Assembly: GCF_002386445.1 (NCBI RefSeq)
Contig: NZ_DGIR01000019.1
Span: 108,114-172,113 of the forward strand
Reading direction: 5' to 3'
From: Pseudomonas sp. UBA4617
GTDB lineage: Bacteria; Pseudomonadota; Gammaproteobacteria; Pseudomonadales; Pseudomonadaceae
DNA: 64,000 bases
Of this stretch, positions 1 through 8,147 are shown one piece after another. Every line of letters begins with the position of its first letter. Within the stretch, counting starts at the first letter, position 1. Under the pieces are notes generated by a model. It saw nothing but the letters and a program-made list of their open reading frames with translations. It was not told where the DNA came from and searched no databases. The position numbers and the translations under genes are program-made.

Positions 1-13
1 GCATGTCAGTCAC
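1..13 (-). CDS. hptB: Start of a gene cut by the window edge, probably hptB
   Basis: Only the first codons are present. A GTG at 13-11 is followed in frame by Thr, Asp and Met, and is preceded by a good Shine-Dalgarno run (AAGGGAG, about 7 bases upstream). In Pseudomonas the gene after hsbA-hsbR is hptB, encoding a histidine phosphotransfer protein that passes phosphate to HsbR. The identity is inferred from gene order alone; four codons cannot show a domain. Confidence 0.4.
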
Positions 14-62
14 TTGTTCACTCCCTTGATCAAGCCAGATTATGCCCGAGCCAGCCCGTGGC

Positions 63-1766
63 TCACCAGACGAACTCCACCTGCGCGCAACGCCCGCCTT
101 CGCTCCAGCGCGCGCTGCTGGCCAGCCGCCGGACCAGGTTCAGGCCGCGTCCGCTCAGCCCCTGCTCCGTTGCCGGCCGCGCCAGCACCTGCTGCACATC
201 GAAGCCGGCGCCACTGTCGCGGACCTCGATCATGAGACGCCCGCCGTCGCCGTACGGTTCAACCTTGAAGTCGATGCGCACGTAACCGTCGGTCAGCTGC
301 ATCAGGCGCCGGGCGCGTTCCTGGTAATAGGCGGCAAAGCCCTGCACATCGCGCTTGAGCTGCGAGTCCAGGCCCAGTACACCATGTTCCAGGGCGTTGG
401 AATACAGCTCGCTGAGCACACTGTGAAGGTTGCCGGTACGCGCGCGCAGGCCGTGAATTTCCTGCAACAACTGCACCAGGTAAGGTACCGGGTTGAAGCG
501 CTCCAGACTCTCGCCACGCACTTCGAACCGCAGCGACCAGTGCAGCGGGCTGGAGCGACCGCTGTCCGAGTAGATAACCGGCACCGGCACCCGCTCCTCG
601 GCGCTGAGCATACGAATGTCGCACAGGCTGATGTCATCGCGCGGGCGCCCACCGAAGCGCTCCAGGGCCTGCATCACTTCATCGAACAACTGCGCCGGGT
701 CACGGTTTTCGGCCAGCACCTTGCGCAGGCGCCGAACACCGAACAGGCGCTCCTGGTCGTCAGCGGTATCGATCACCCCGTCCGACAGCAGCAGCAAGCG
801 CTCGCCCGGCGCCAGCGGCAGCACTTCGGTACTGTCATCGAAACGCTCGGCAGCCAGAATGCCCAGTGGCAGGTGTTGCGAACTCAATACCGACAGCACC
901 TGCCCCTCTACCGACAGGCGATAGCCATCAGGCATGCCGCCGTTCCAGACTTCCACCGAACCGCGCTGCGCATTGAGGTCGAGCAACAGCGCGCAACAGA
1001 ACATGTCCACTGGCAGGATGCGCTTGAGCTTGGCATTCATCTCGCGCAGGATCTGCGCGATACCGTAGCCCTTGGCGGTCATGCCATAGAACACTTCGGC
1101 CAGCGGCATCGCCCCTACCGCCGCCGGCAGGCCGTGGCCGGTGAAATCACCGAGCAGCACACGCATGTCGCCGGACGGCGTGAAGGCGGCCAGCATCAGG
1201 TCGCCATTGAACAGCGCGTAAGGTGACTGCAGATAGCGGATGTTGGGTGCGGCCAGGCACCCGGAGTGGGCCACCTTGTCGAACACCGCCTTGGCCACCC
1301 GCTGTTCGTTCAGCAGATGATCATGATGCCGGGCAATCTGGTCGCGCTGCTCCAGCACGGTGGCCTGCAGGCGGCGCAAGCGGTCCATGGCGCGAATCTT
1401 GGCGCCGAGTATCACTGCGCTGTAAGGTTTGGCCATGAAGTCATCGCCACCGGCCTCCAGGCAGCGCACCAGGCCCTCTTCCTCGTTCAGCGAAGTCAGG
1501 AAAATGATCGGCACCAGCGCCTCGCCGGCCAGCGCCTTGATCTGCCGCGCCGCCTCGAAGCCATCCATCACCGGCATCAACGCATCCAGCAGCACCAGTT
1601 GCGGGCGCCGCTCGATGAACAGCGCCACCGCCTGCTCGCCGTTTTCCGCCGTGACCACCTGATGCCCCTGACGCCGGACGATCTGCGCCAGCAGCAGGCG
1701 GTCGGCGGCACCGTCCTCGGCGACCAGCACGGTCAACGCCTGCTCGGCCGGCATGTCGGCGCTCAA
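63..1766 (-). CDS. hsbR: HsbR: response regulator with PP2C phosphatase and anti-sigma kinase domains
   Basis: A 567-residue protein with three domains in order: a receiver (about 10-125, phospho-acceptor Asp61 in LLDALMPVMDG), a SpoIIE/PP2C-type serine phosphatase (about 170-385, GDFTGHG and LLSDGVID metal-site motifs) and a GHKL ATPase like RsbW/SpoIIAB (about 430-567, N-box around NALEH and the DSGAGF motif). This is the architecture of P. aeruginosa HsbR, which takes phosphate from HptB and sets the phosphorylation of the anti-anti-sigma factor HsbA. Its start overlaps the end of hsbA. The first codon at 1766 is TTG; an ATG four codons in (1754) is an equally good start. Cytoplasmic. Confidence 0.9.
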   Translation of the reverse strand: MSADMPAEQALTVLVAEDGAADRLLLAQIVRRQGHQVVTAENGEQAVALFIERRPQLVLLDALMPVMDGFEAARQIKALAGEALVPIIFLTSLNEEEGLVRCLEAGGDDFMAKPYSAVILGAKIRAMDRLRRLQATVLEQRDQIARHHDHLLNEQRVAKAVFDKVAHSGCLAAPNIRYLQSPYALFNGDLMLAAFTPSGDMRVLLGDFTGHGLPAAVGAMPLAEVFYGMTAKGYGIAQILREMNAKLKRILPVDMFCCALLLDLNAQRGSVEVWNGGMPDGYRLSVEGQVLSVLSSQHLPLGILAAERFDDSTEVLPLAPGERLLLLSDGVIDTADDQERLFGVRRLRKVLAENRDPAQLFDEVMQALERFGGRPRDDISLCDIRMLSAEERVPVPVIYSDSGRSSPLHWSLRFEVRGESLERFNPVPYLVQLLQEIHGLRARTGNLHSVLSELYSNALEHGVLGLDSQLKRDVQGFAAYYQERARRLMQLTDGYVRIDFKVEPYGDGGRLMIEVRDSGAGFDVQQVLARPATEQGLSGRGLNLVRRLASSARWSEGGRCAQVEFVW

Positions 1767-2068
1767 CTGATATCGAAGAGTTTTTCGAAATTGGAGATGG
1801 CGAGGATCTTGCGAACATCGGAGCTGGCATGCACTACACGCACGTCCGAATGGTCACCACCGGCATGGTCGCGCAGCAACAGCAGCATGCCGAGCGCGGA
1901 ACTGTCGAGGTACGTAGTATCCTTCAGGTCGACCACCACCGAATCGGGGCGGCTGGGCTGACGCTCGTAGGCGTCACGAAACTCCTGGTGCTTGCCGAAA
2001 TCGAAGCGACCCTTGATCTTGATCGTCAGTTTTTTCCCGTCCTGCGAAAAATCAGTCTCGACTGCCAT
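1763..2068 (-). CDS. hsbA: HsbA: STAS-domain anti-anti-sigma factor
   Basis: A 101-residue single STAS domain. The segment YLDSSALGML holds the serines (Ser56/Ser57) that are phosphorylated in this family. HsbA is the target of the HsbR kinase and phosphatase domains. In P. aeruginosa it binds either the anti-sigma factor FlgM, freeing FliA and favouring swimming, or a diguanylate cyclase, favouring biofilm. The gene overlaps the hsbR start by four bases, so the two are translationally coupled. It lies just after fliJ, with a REP-like element in the gap. Confidence 0.9.
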   Translation of the reverse strand: MAVETDFSQDGKKLTIKIKGRFDFGKHQEFRDAYERQPSRPDSVVVDLKDTTYLDSSALGMLLLLRDHAGGDHSDVRVVHASSDVRKILAISNFEKLFDIS

Positions 2069-2170
2069 GCTAGCGATTCCTTCGATGATGGCGGATACGG
2101 CTGCTTAAAGGTTTAGCAGGCAACGGCGGGGGCTGCAAGCGATGCGGCTCGTGGATACAGGTTGCCTGTG

Positions 2171-2195
2171 CCGGCCACTTCGCGGATAAACCCGC
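2171..2195. repeat. REP-like palindrome between fliJ and hsbA
   Basis: CCGGCC...TTCGCGG...AAACCCGC resembles the P. putida REP core (CCGGCCTCTTCGCGGG...ACCCGC). It lies in the gap between the fliJ stop and the hsbA start, a typical REP location. The match is imperfect. Confidence 0.45.
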
Positions 2196-2208
2196 CGCCA
2201 AAGGACCG

Positions 2209-2661
2209 TTAAAGCGGGGGCTGCCGTGGCAGGCGCTGGGACAGCTCATCGAGCAGACGCTGTTCGCGCTTGTCTTCCGCACGCCGGGCTTCTTCCTGGT
2301 AGCGCTGCACCAGCTTGCGCAAGCCCTCCACCCGGGCATAGGCCTGCTGCCAGGTGCCACGCGCGTTGTTGAGGTTGTTCTGGTGCCAGACCAGGCTTTG
2401 CCGCTGCTGGGTCATGACCGTTTCCAGTTGCCCGAGGAAACGCTGGTAGTTGACCAGCCAGCTGCCATTGACCCCCTGCCCGCCACGGTTGATCCACTGC
2501 AGCTGGTAATCCTCGCGGAACCGTTCGAGTTCAGCCAGCTTGGCCTGGGCCGTCGCCACCTGCTGCTGAAAATGCCCGAGGCGCTGGGCCGCCTTGCGCT
2601 CGGCCTCCTCGGCCATGTCCACCACCGGCGCCAGGCGCGCGGCACGTCCGGGCAGGGCCAT
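2209..2661 (-). CDS. fliJ: FliJ, flagellar export chaperone-escort protein
   Basis: A 150-residue, almost wholly helical, coiled-coil protein (long runs rich in Ala, Gln, Arg and Glu without prolines until the C terminus). FliJ is the central stalk of the FliH-FliI ATPase complex of the flagellar type III exporter and recycles export chaperones in the cytoplasm. Position supports the call: it starts six bases after fliI, last in the fliE-F-G-H-I-J run. Length fits the family (about 147-150 residues). Confidence 0.92.
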   Translation of the reverse strand: MALPGRAARLAPVVDMAEEAERKAAQRLGHFQQQVATAQAKLAELERFREDYQLQWINRGGQGVNGSWLVNYQRFLGQLETVMTQQRQSLVWHQNNLNNARGTWQQAYARVEGLRKLVQRYQEEARRAEDKREQRLLDELSQRLPRQPPL

Positions 2662-2667
2662 GGCCTA

Positions 2668-4023
2668 TCAGCTCGCCGGGGGCGTGAAGATCGCGCCCAA
2701 CTGTTCGCGGCTTTGCGCCATGCCCACGTTCTCGTGCAGGCCCTGGCGCAGGAACTCGACCATCTGCGATTGCAAGGCGATAGCCAGGTCGGTTTCCGGA
2801 TCGCCGCCGGCCACGTAGGCGCCCACGCTGATCAGGTCGCGGCTTTGCGAGAGGCGCGACCACAACTGCTTGAGCTTCTGCGCCTGGCGCAGATGGTCGG
2901 CATCGACCACCTGAGGCATGACGCGGCTGATCGAGGCCTCGATGTCGATGGCGGGATAATGGCCCTCCTCGGCCAGCCGGCGCGACAGCACGAAGTGGCC
3001 GTCGAGCACACCGCGCGCAGAGTCGGCGATCGGGTCCTGCTGGTCGTCACCCTCGGACAGCACGGTGTAGAACGCAGTGATCGACCCCCCGCCCGGCTCG
3101 CCGTTACCCGCCCGCTCCACCAGCTTGGGCAGCTTGGCGAATACCGACGGCGGGTAACCGCGGGTGGCCGGCGGCTCGCCGATGGCCAAGGCGATTTCCC
3201 GCTGGGCCTGGGCGAAACGGGTCAGCGAGTCCATCAGCAACAGCACGTTCTTGCCCTTGTCGCGGAAGTACTCGGCAATGCGCGTGCAGTACATGGCGGC
3301 GCGCAGGCGCATCAATGGCGCATCGTCGGCGGGCGAAGCGACCACCACCGAGCGCTTGAGGCCTTCTTCACCCAGGATATGTTCGATGAATTCCTTCACC
3401 TCGCGGCCACGCTCACCGATCAGGCCGACGACGATTATCTCGGCTTCGGTGAAGCGGGTCATCATGCCCAGCAGCACCGATTTACCCACGCCGGTACCCG
3501 CGAACAGGCCCAGGCGCTGGCCACGGCCCACCGTCAGCAACCCGTTGATGCTGCGAATACCTACGTCCAGCGGCTTGCTGATCGGGTCGCGGTTGAGCGG
3601 GTTGATCACCGGCCCGTCCATCGGCACCCAGTCCTCGGCCTTCATCCCGCCCTTGCCATCCAGCGGCCGGCCGGCACCGTCGAGTACCCGGCCAAGCATG
3701 CTCATGCCCATCGGCAGACGGCCACTGTCATCCAGCGGTACCACCCGGGCGCCCGGGGCGATGCCGACGATGCTGCCAACCGGCATCAGGAACACTTTGG
3801 TCCCGGCAAAGCCCATGACTTCGGCCTCGACCTGCACCGGGTGGTAGCTGTCGTCGTTGATCACCAGGCAGCGGGTACCGACCGCCGCGCGCAGGCCTTC
3901 TGCCTCCAGGGTGAGGCCGACCATGCGCAGCAGGCGGCCTTCCACCACCGGCTGGGCCGGCAGGTCGACAGCCTCGGCATAGCCGCCCAGCCGTTTGCCG
4001 AAGCTGGTGCGCTCAAGCTTCAT
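2668..4023 (-). CDS. fliI: FliI, flagellar type III export ATPase
   Basis: A 451-residue F1-beta-like ATPase energising export of flagellar proteins. The Walker A motif AGTGVGKS is at about residues 175-182 and a Walker B-type strand (VLLLMDSLTRFAQ) follows; the protein ends in the usual FliI C-terminal domain. The start was set at the ATG at 4023 (MKLERTSFGKRL), because the reading frame upstream of it translates as low-complexity shadow sequence lying under fliH. This gives an 11-base overlap with fliH and the expected family length. Confidence 0.96.
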   Translation of the reverse strand: MKLERTSFGKRLGGYAEAVDLPAQPVVEGRLLRMVGLTLEAEGLRAAVGTRCLVINDDSYHPVQVEAEVMGFAGTKVFLMPVGSIVGIAPGARVVPLDDSGRLPMGMSMLGRVLDGAGRPLDGKGGMKAEDWVPMDGPVINPLNRDPISKPLDVGIRSINGLLTVGRGQRLGLFAGTGVGKSVLLGMMTRFTEAEIIVVGLIGERGREVKEFIEHILGEEGLKRSVVVASPADDAPLMRLRAAMYCTRIAEYFRDKGKNVLLLMDSLTRFAQAQREIALAIGEPPATRGYPPSVFAKLPKLVERAGNGEPGGGSITAFYTVLSEGDDQQDPIADSARGVLDGHFVLSRRLAEEGHYPAIDIEASISRVMPQVVDADHLRQAQKLKQLWSRLSQSRDLISVGAYVAGGDPETDLAIALQSQMVEFLRQGLHENVGMAQSREQLGAIFTPPAS

Positions 4024-4777
4024 CGGGGCGGGCCAGATCGACGGCGATATCGGCTGCCGCCGGATGCAGGGAATGGTCATGCAAGCGGTCGAACAGTTGC
4101 GCCACGGCTTTCTCGATGCGGGTTTCCATGGTGGCGTCGATACGGCTGTGGGCGGTCTCGATGCGACAGCCGCCCGGCAGCAGCGCACTGTCCTCCAGCA
4201 ACCGCCAGTTCTCCTCATGGCGTTCGCGCAGCGCCTTGACCAGCTCGAAGTCCTGGGGGTTGAGGTGGATCCGGATGTTGTCCGCGCCCATGGGCAGCAG
4301 CTTGAGCGCCTCGCGCAGCACCTGGGTGATGTGGCTGGAATCGCCGCGCAGTTCGCGACCGATGACCTGGCGCGCCATGTGCGCCACCAGGTGGATCACC
4401 GATTTCTCGATCTGCGTATCCTGTTCGGCGATCGGCTCCATCAGGTTGGTCATCAGTCGCTCAAGGCTTTCCAGCTTGGCCTTCAGGGCTTCTTCGGCTT
4501 CCTGGCGCACCTTCAGCTGGGTGCTGTGGAAGCCCTCGCGCTCGCCGGTGGCGAAGCCTTCGTTGTAGGCCTCCTGGCGGATGGCTTCGAGTTCTTCCAG
4601 GGTCAGCGGCTGGACTTCCTCCAGCGGCACTTCCTCGACTTCTTCCTCGATGACCTCGGGCTCCGGCTCGGGTTCGGGCTCCGGCTGCGGGTCGAAGCTG
4701 GGCAGCGCCCACACATCCACGCCCTCGAGGTCGTGGGCGCGGATCAGGTCGCTGGGGTGACGTTCTTTGGTGGGCAT
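4013..4777 (-). CDS. fliH: FliH, regulator of the flagellar export ATPase
   Basis: A 254-residue protein binding FliI and anchoring it to the export gate and C-ring. The N-terminal third has a conspicuous acidic Pro-Glu repeat (PEPEPEPE, followed by a Glu-rich stretch) before the helical region with small-residue repeats and the conserved C-terminal FliH domain (about 110-250, with RMLPMGADNIRIHLNP-like spacing). The start has only a weak Shine-Dalgarno sequence. It lies 89 bases after fliG and overlaps fliI. Confidence 0.94.
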   Translation of the reverse strand: MPTKERHPSDLIRAHDLEGVDVWALPSFDPQPEPEPEPEPEVIEEEVEEVPLEEVQPLTLEELEAIRQEAYNEGFATGEREGFHSTQLKVRQEAEEALKAKLESLERLMTNLMEPIAEQDTQIEKSVIHLVAHMARQVIGRELRGDSSHITQVLREALKLLPMGADNIRIHLNPQDFELVKALRERHEENWRLLEDSALLPGGCRIETAHSRIDATMETRIEKAVAQLFDRLHDHSLHPAAADIAVDLARPDEA

Positions 4778-4866
4778 GTTTTCAAGTACTCAATAGCCAT
4801 CAGCAACCTACGCGCCCTGCTGGAGGCGCGGCGCCTGATCGACAGCGGAGCGCGTCGCCTGGTGGA

Positions 4867-5886
4867 TCAGATCATTTCCTCGGCGCCCTTGCCGCCGAGC
4901 ACGATCTCGCCGGCCTCGGCCATGCGTCGGGCGATGGTGAGGATTTCCTTCTGCGCCGTTTCCACGTCGCTGACCCGCACCGGTCCCTTGGCCTCCAGGT
5001 CGTCGCGCAGCAGCTCGGAAGCACGTTTGGACATGTTCTTGAAAATCTTGTCCTTGACCCGCTCGTCGGCGCCCTTGAGCGACACCACCAGCACATCCGA
5101 CGACACTTCGCGCAGCAGCGCCTGGATGCCACGGTCGTCGACGTCGGCCAGGTTGTTGAAGACGAACATCAGGTCCTCGATCTGCTCCGACAGGTCGCTG
5201 TCGATTTCGCGGATCGCGTCCATCAGTGCACCTTCGACCGAACTGTCGAGGAAGTTCATGATGTCGGCCGCACGCTTGATACCGCCCAAGGTGGTGCGCG
5301 CCGCATTGGAGTTGCCCGAGAACTGCTTCTCGAGGATCTGGTTCAACTCTTTCAGCGCCGCCGGTTGCACGGTGTTCAGCGAGGAGACGCGCAAGACGAT
5401 GTCCAGGCGCACCTTGTGGTCGAAATTGCTCAGCACTTCGCCAGCCTGGTCGGGGTCGAGGTAGGCCACCACGATGGCCTGGATCTGCGGGTGCTCGTAG
5501 CGGATCACGTCGGCCACGGCACGCGGCTCCATCCACTTGAGGCTGTCCAGGCCGCTGGTGTTGCCACCGAGCAGGATGCGGTCGACCAGGCCATTGGCCT
5601 TGTCCTCACCCAGGGCCTGGTTGAGCATCTTGCGGATGTACGCGTCGGAACCGACACCCAGGCTGGTCTGGTCGCCGACGATCTCGACGAACTCGCTCAT
5701 CACCTGCTCGACCTGGTCGCGGTGCACATTGCCCATCTGCGCCATCGCCACACCGACCCGCTGCACTTCCTTGGGCCCCATGTGGCGCAGCACCTGGGCT
5801 GCATCGGTCTCGCCCAGCGAGAGCAGGAGGATCGCCGCTTTGTCGACGCGGCTCAGCTTGGCGGTAACGGCTCGGTTATCACTCAT
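4867..5886 (-). CDS. fliG: FliG, flagellar motor switch protein
   Basis: A 339-residue rotor protein joining the MS-ring (FliF) to the C-ring and to the stator. It has three FliG domains: N-terminal FliF-binding (LSRVDKAAILLLSLG), middle with the EHPQIQA motif (about 125-135), and the C-terminal charged torque helix (ADVDDRGIQALLREV region). It overlaps the end of fliF by eight bases, so it is translationally coupled. Length and motifs are typical. Confidence 0.97.
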   Translation of the reverse strand: MSDNRAVTAKLSRVDKAAILLLSLGETDAAQVLRHMGPKEVQRVGVAMAQMGNVHRDQVEQVMSEFVEIVGDQTSLGVGSDAYIRKMLNQALGEDKANGLVDRILLGGNTSGLDSLKWMEPRAVADVIRYEHPQIQAIVVAYLDPDQAGEVLSNFDHKVRLDIVLRVSSLNTVQPAALKELNQILEKQFSGNSNAARTTLGGIKRAADIMNFLDSSVEGALMDAIREIDSDLSEQIEDLMFVFNNLADVDDRGIQALLREVSSDVLVVSLKGADERVKDKIFKNMSKRASELLRDDLEAKGPVRVSDVETAQKEILTIARRMAEAGEIVLGGKGAEEMI

Positions 5887-7657
5887 CGGCGTTGATCCAC
5901 TCTTTCACGACCTGGGCCACACGGCCCGGGTCTTCGGCCACCAGGCCTTTGATTGCGTTGAGCTGTGCCTCGTAGCCCTCGGTCGGACTAGGCAGCAGAA
6001 TGCTTGTCGGGCCACCCAGAGTGACGCGGTCGCTGGCCAGTTCGCCATCCAACCCCACCATGCCGCCCAGCTCCATGTCGCTATCCTGGGCAGCCTGCTT
6101 GCCGCCCCCGGTAATATTGTTCAACACCGGCCGCAGTACACCGAACACCAGCACCAGGATGAACACCACGCCCAGCACCTGTTTGACGATGTCCCAGAAC
6201 CACGGCTGCTGGTAGAAGGCGATATCGGCGATTTCCTCGCCACGGTCGGCAGCGAACGGCACGTTGATCACCGTCACGCTGTCGCCACGGCTGGCATCGA
6301 AACCGACCGCGTCCTGCACCAGGCGGGTGAAGCGCGCCAGGTCCTCGGCGCCCCACGGCGCACGGGTGGTGTCACCGGTGGCCGGGTCGACCTTGACCTG
6401 GTCATCGACGACCACGGCCACCGACAGGCGGGTCATGCGCCCCTGCTGCTGGCGGGTATGGCTGATGGAGCGGTCCAGCTCGAAGTTCTTGGTGCTCTGC
6501 TGACGCTTGTCCGACGGGTACGGCGCCAGCATCGGCTGGCCGGTGGCCGGGTCCATGATCTGCTGGCCATTGGCGTCTACCAGCGGCTGGCCGGGCTGGA
6601 TAGCCGCCGCCGGCGTGGCAGCGCCACCGGTGGTCTGCGGTGCCGAGGCCGGGCCTGGCGGCTGGTTGCTCAGCGCACCAGGCACGCCCTGCGGGCCCTG
6701 GCTGCTGGCACGTTGTTCGTCGACCGACTGCTCGCTGCGCAATGCCGGCTGGTCGGGGTTGAACTGCTCGGAGGTGGACTCGACCGCGCTGAAGTCCAGG
6801 TCGGCAGACACTTCGGCCTTGTAGCGGTCATTGCCCAGCACCGGTTGCAGGATGTTGTGCACGCGCTGGGTGAGCATGCTTTCCACCCGGCGGCTGTAGT
6901 CGAACTGCTTGCCAGCCTGGGTCAGGGCGGTGTCCTGGATCTGCTCGGACAGCAGGTTGCCTTTCTGGTCGACCACGGTGACCTGGGACTTGTCCAGTTC
7001 CGGCACGCTGGTCGCGACCAGGTTGACGATGGCCATCACCTGCCCGGCTTCCAGGGCACGGCCCGGATACAGCTCGACCAGCACCGAGGCGCTGGGCTTG
7101 CGCTCGTCACGCACGAACACCGAGCTTTTCGGAATCGCCAGGTGTACTCGCGCGCCCTTGACATTGTTCAGGCTGGACACGGTACGCGCCAGTTCACCCT
7201 CCAGGCTGCGACGATAACGGGTGGCCTCCATGAACTGGCTGGTGCCCAGCCCCTGCTCCTTGTCGAGCAGTTCGAAGCCGATATTGCCATCGCTCGGCGC
7301 CACGCCGGCCGCGGCCAGTTTCAGGCGCGCACGGGAGAGGTCGTCGGCCTTGACCAGCAGAGCGCCGGAATTGGGCTCGACGTTGTAGGGGATGTCGGCC
7401 GCGGCCAAAGTATCCATGACCTGCTTGGTATCCATGCCCGCCAGGCTGCCGTACAGCGGGCGGTAGTCCGGTTGTTGCGACCACAGCACCACGGCGAAGC
7501 CGATCGCCACGCTGGCGGCCAGGCCGACCAACAGGCCGATCTGACGCAGCATGGGCATCTGCGCGATGTTTTCCAGAAACGCCATGCCGAACAGCGGCGG
7601 CTTGGCCGCTGGCGGACCGCTTTTCACGGGGGCGTTGTCGACGACTGCTTCAGCCAT
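5879..7657 (-). CDS. fliF: FliF, flagellar MS-ring protein
   Basis: A 592-residue inner-membrane ring protein. The first membrane segment is at about 36-55 (QIGLLVGLAASVAIGFAVVL), followed by YscJ/FliF ring-building domains, a Pro/Gly/Gln-rich linker in the periplasmic part, a second membrane segment at about 468-490 (VLGVVFILVLVFGVLRPVL), and a C-terminal FliG-binding tail (about 560-592). It is the platform for assembly of the export gate and rotor. It follows fliE by 15 bases. Confidence 0.97.
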   Translation of the reverse strand: MAEAVVDNAPVKSGPPAAKPPLFGMAFLENIAQMPMLRQIGLLVGLAASVAIGFAVVLWSQQPDYRPLYGSLAGMDTKQVMDTLAAADIPYNVEPNSGALLVKADDLSRARLKLAAAGVAPSDGNIGFELLDKEQGLGTSQFMEATRYRRSLEGELARTVSSLNNVKGARVHLAIPKSSVFVRDERKPSASVLVELYPGRALEAGQVMAIVNLVATSVPELDKSQVTVVDQKGNLLSEQIQDTALTQAGKQFDYSRRVESMLTQRVHNILQPVLGNDRYKAEVSADLDFSAVESTSEQFNPDQPALRSEQSVDEQRASSQGPQGVPGALSNQPPGPASAPQTTGGAATPAAAIQPGQPLVDANGQQIMDPATGQPMLAPYPSDKRQQSTKNFELDRSISHTRQQQGRMTRLSVAVVVDDQVKVDPATGDTTRAPWGAEDLARFTRLVQDAVGFDASRGDSVTVINVPFAADRGEEIADIAFYQQPWFWDIVKQVLGVVFILVLVFGVLRPVLNNITGGGKQAAQDSDMELGGMVGLDGELASDRVTLGGPTSILLPSPTEGYEAQLNAIKGLVAEDPGRVAQVVKEWINADE

Positions 7658-7672
7658 GGATTATGTCCGTCC

Positions 7673-8005
7673 TCAAACCGGCATCTGCATGATGTCCTGG
7701 TACGCCTGGACCAGCTTGTTGCGTACCTGGGTCAGGGCCTGCATCGATACGCTGGCCTTTTGCGAAGCGATCATGACGTCAGTCAGGTCGACGCCGCTCT
7801 TGCCGATCTCGAAGGCGTTGGCCAGCTGGGTCGAAGCCTGCTGCGTCTCATGCACCTTGCCGATGGCCTGGCCGAGCATATCGGCAAAGGTACTCTGCCC
7901 CGGTGCCAGCTCGGGGGCTGCAGCCACCTTGGGCAGCGACATGGCGTCGGCCTGCATGGCCCGCATGTCCAACATCAGACGATTGAATTCAACACCTTGG
8001 CTCAT
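7673..8005 (-). CDS. fliE: FliE, hook-basal body junction protein
   Basis: A 110-residue protein linking the MS-ring to the rod. The conserved C-terminal helix pair is clear (DLTDVMIASQKASVSMQ and the following VRNKLVQAYQDIMQM). The ATG at 8005 was chosen over longer in-frame options because the reading upstream enters the sigma54 promoter and because a purine-rich Shine-Dalgarno (GGAGAGAGAAGGG) lies just upstream. It is the first gene of the fliE-F-G-H-I-J operon. Confidence 0.95.
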   Translation of the reverse strand: MSQGVEFNRLMLDMRAMQADAMSLPKVAAAPELAPGQSTFADMLGQAIGKVHETQQASTQLANAFEIGKSGVDLTDVMIASQKASVSMQALTQVRNKLVQAYQDIMQMPV

Positions 8006-8063
8006 GACCCTTCTCTCTCCTGCGGCCGCATTTTTTTGACGTGATGCGGCGGATAGCCTACCT

Positions 8064-8081
8064 AAAGCAACAAAGGTGCCA
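8064..8081 (-). promoter_or_regulatory. Sigma54 (RpoN) promoter of fliEFGHIJ
   Basis: Read on the minus strand the bases are TGGCAC-CTTTG-TTGCTT, a full match to the RpoN consensus TGGCAC-N5-TTGC with the invariant GG and GC ten bases apart. It lies about 60 bases upstream of fliE. In Pseudomonas this operon is FleQ- and RpoN-dependent. Confidence 0.9.
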
Positions 8082-8107
8082 GCCTGCGACCAACCCGGTT
8101 TTTTATG

Positions 8108-8133
8108 CCCCCTGCAGGAGCGGCCTCGTGCGG
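8108..8133. repeat. REP-like fragment
   Basis: The GCAGGAGCGGCCTCGTG segment resembles the half of pseudomonad REP elements that reads TGTAGGAGCGGCC. It lies between the fleR stop and the fliE promoter. Only half an element is recognisable. Confidence 0.3.
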
Positions 8134-8147
8134 TTCCGTAAGTTGTG

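Noticed and set aside
42..1226. Long plus-strand open frame opposite hsbR
   Set aside because: It is a shadow of a high-GC gene: the minus-strand frame shows three recognisable domains, while this one is rich in Gln, His and Arg without any motif.
2383..4239. 618-codon plus-strand open frame opposite fliJ and fliI
   Set aside because: Its translation is His/Gln/Arg-rich shadow sequence; both genes on the other strand have clear motifs.
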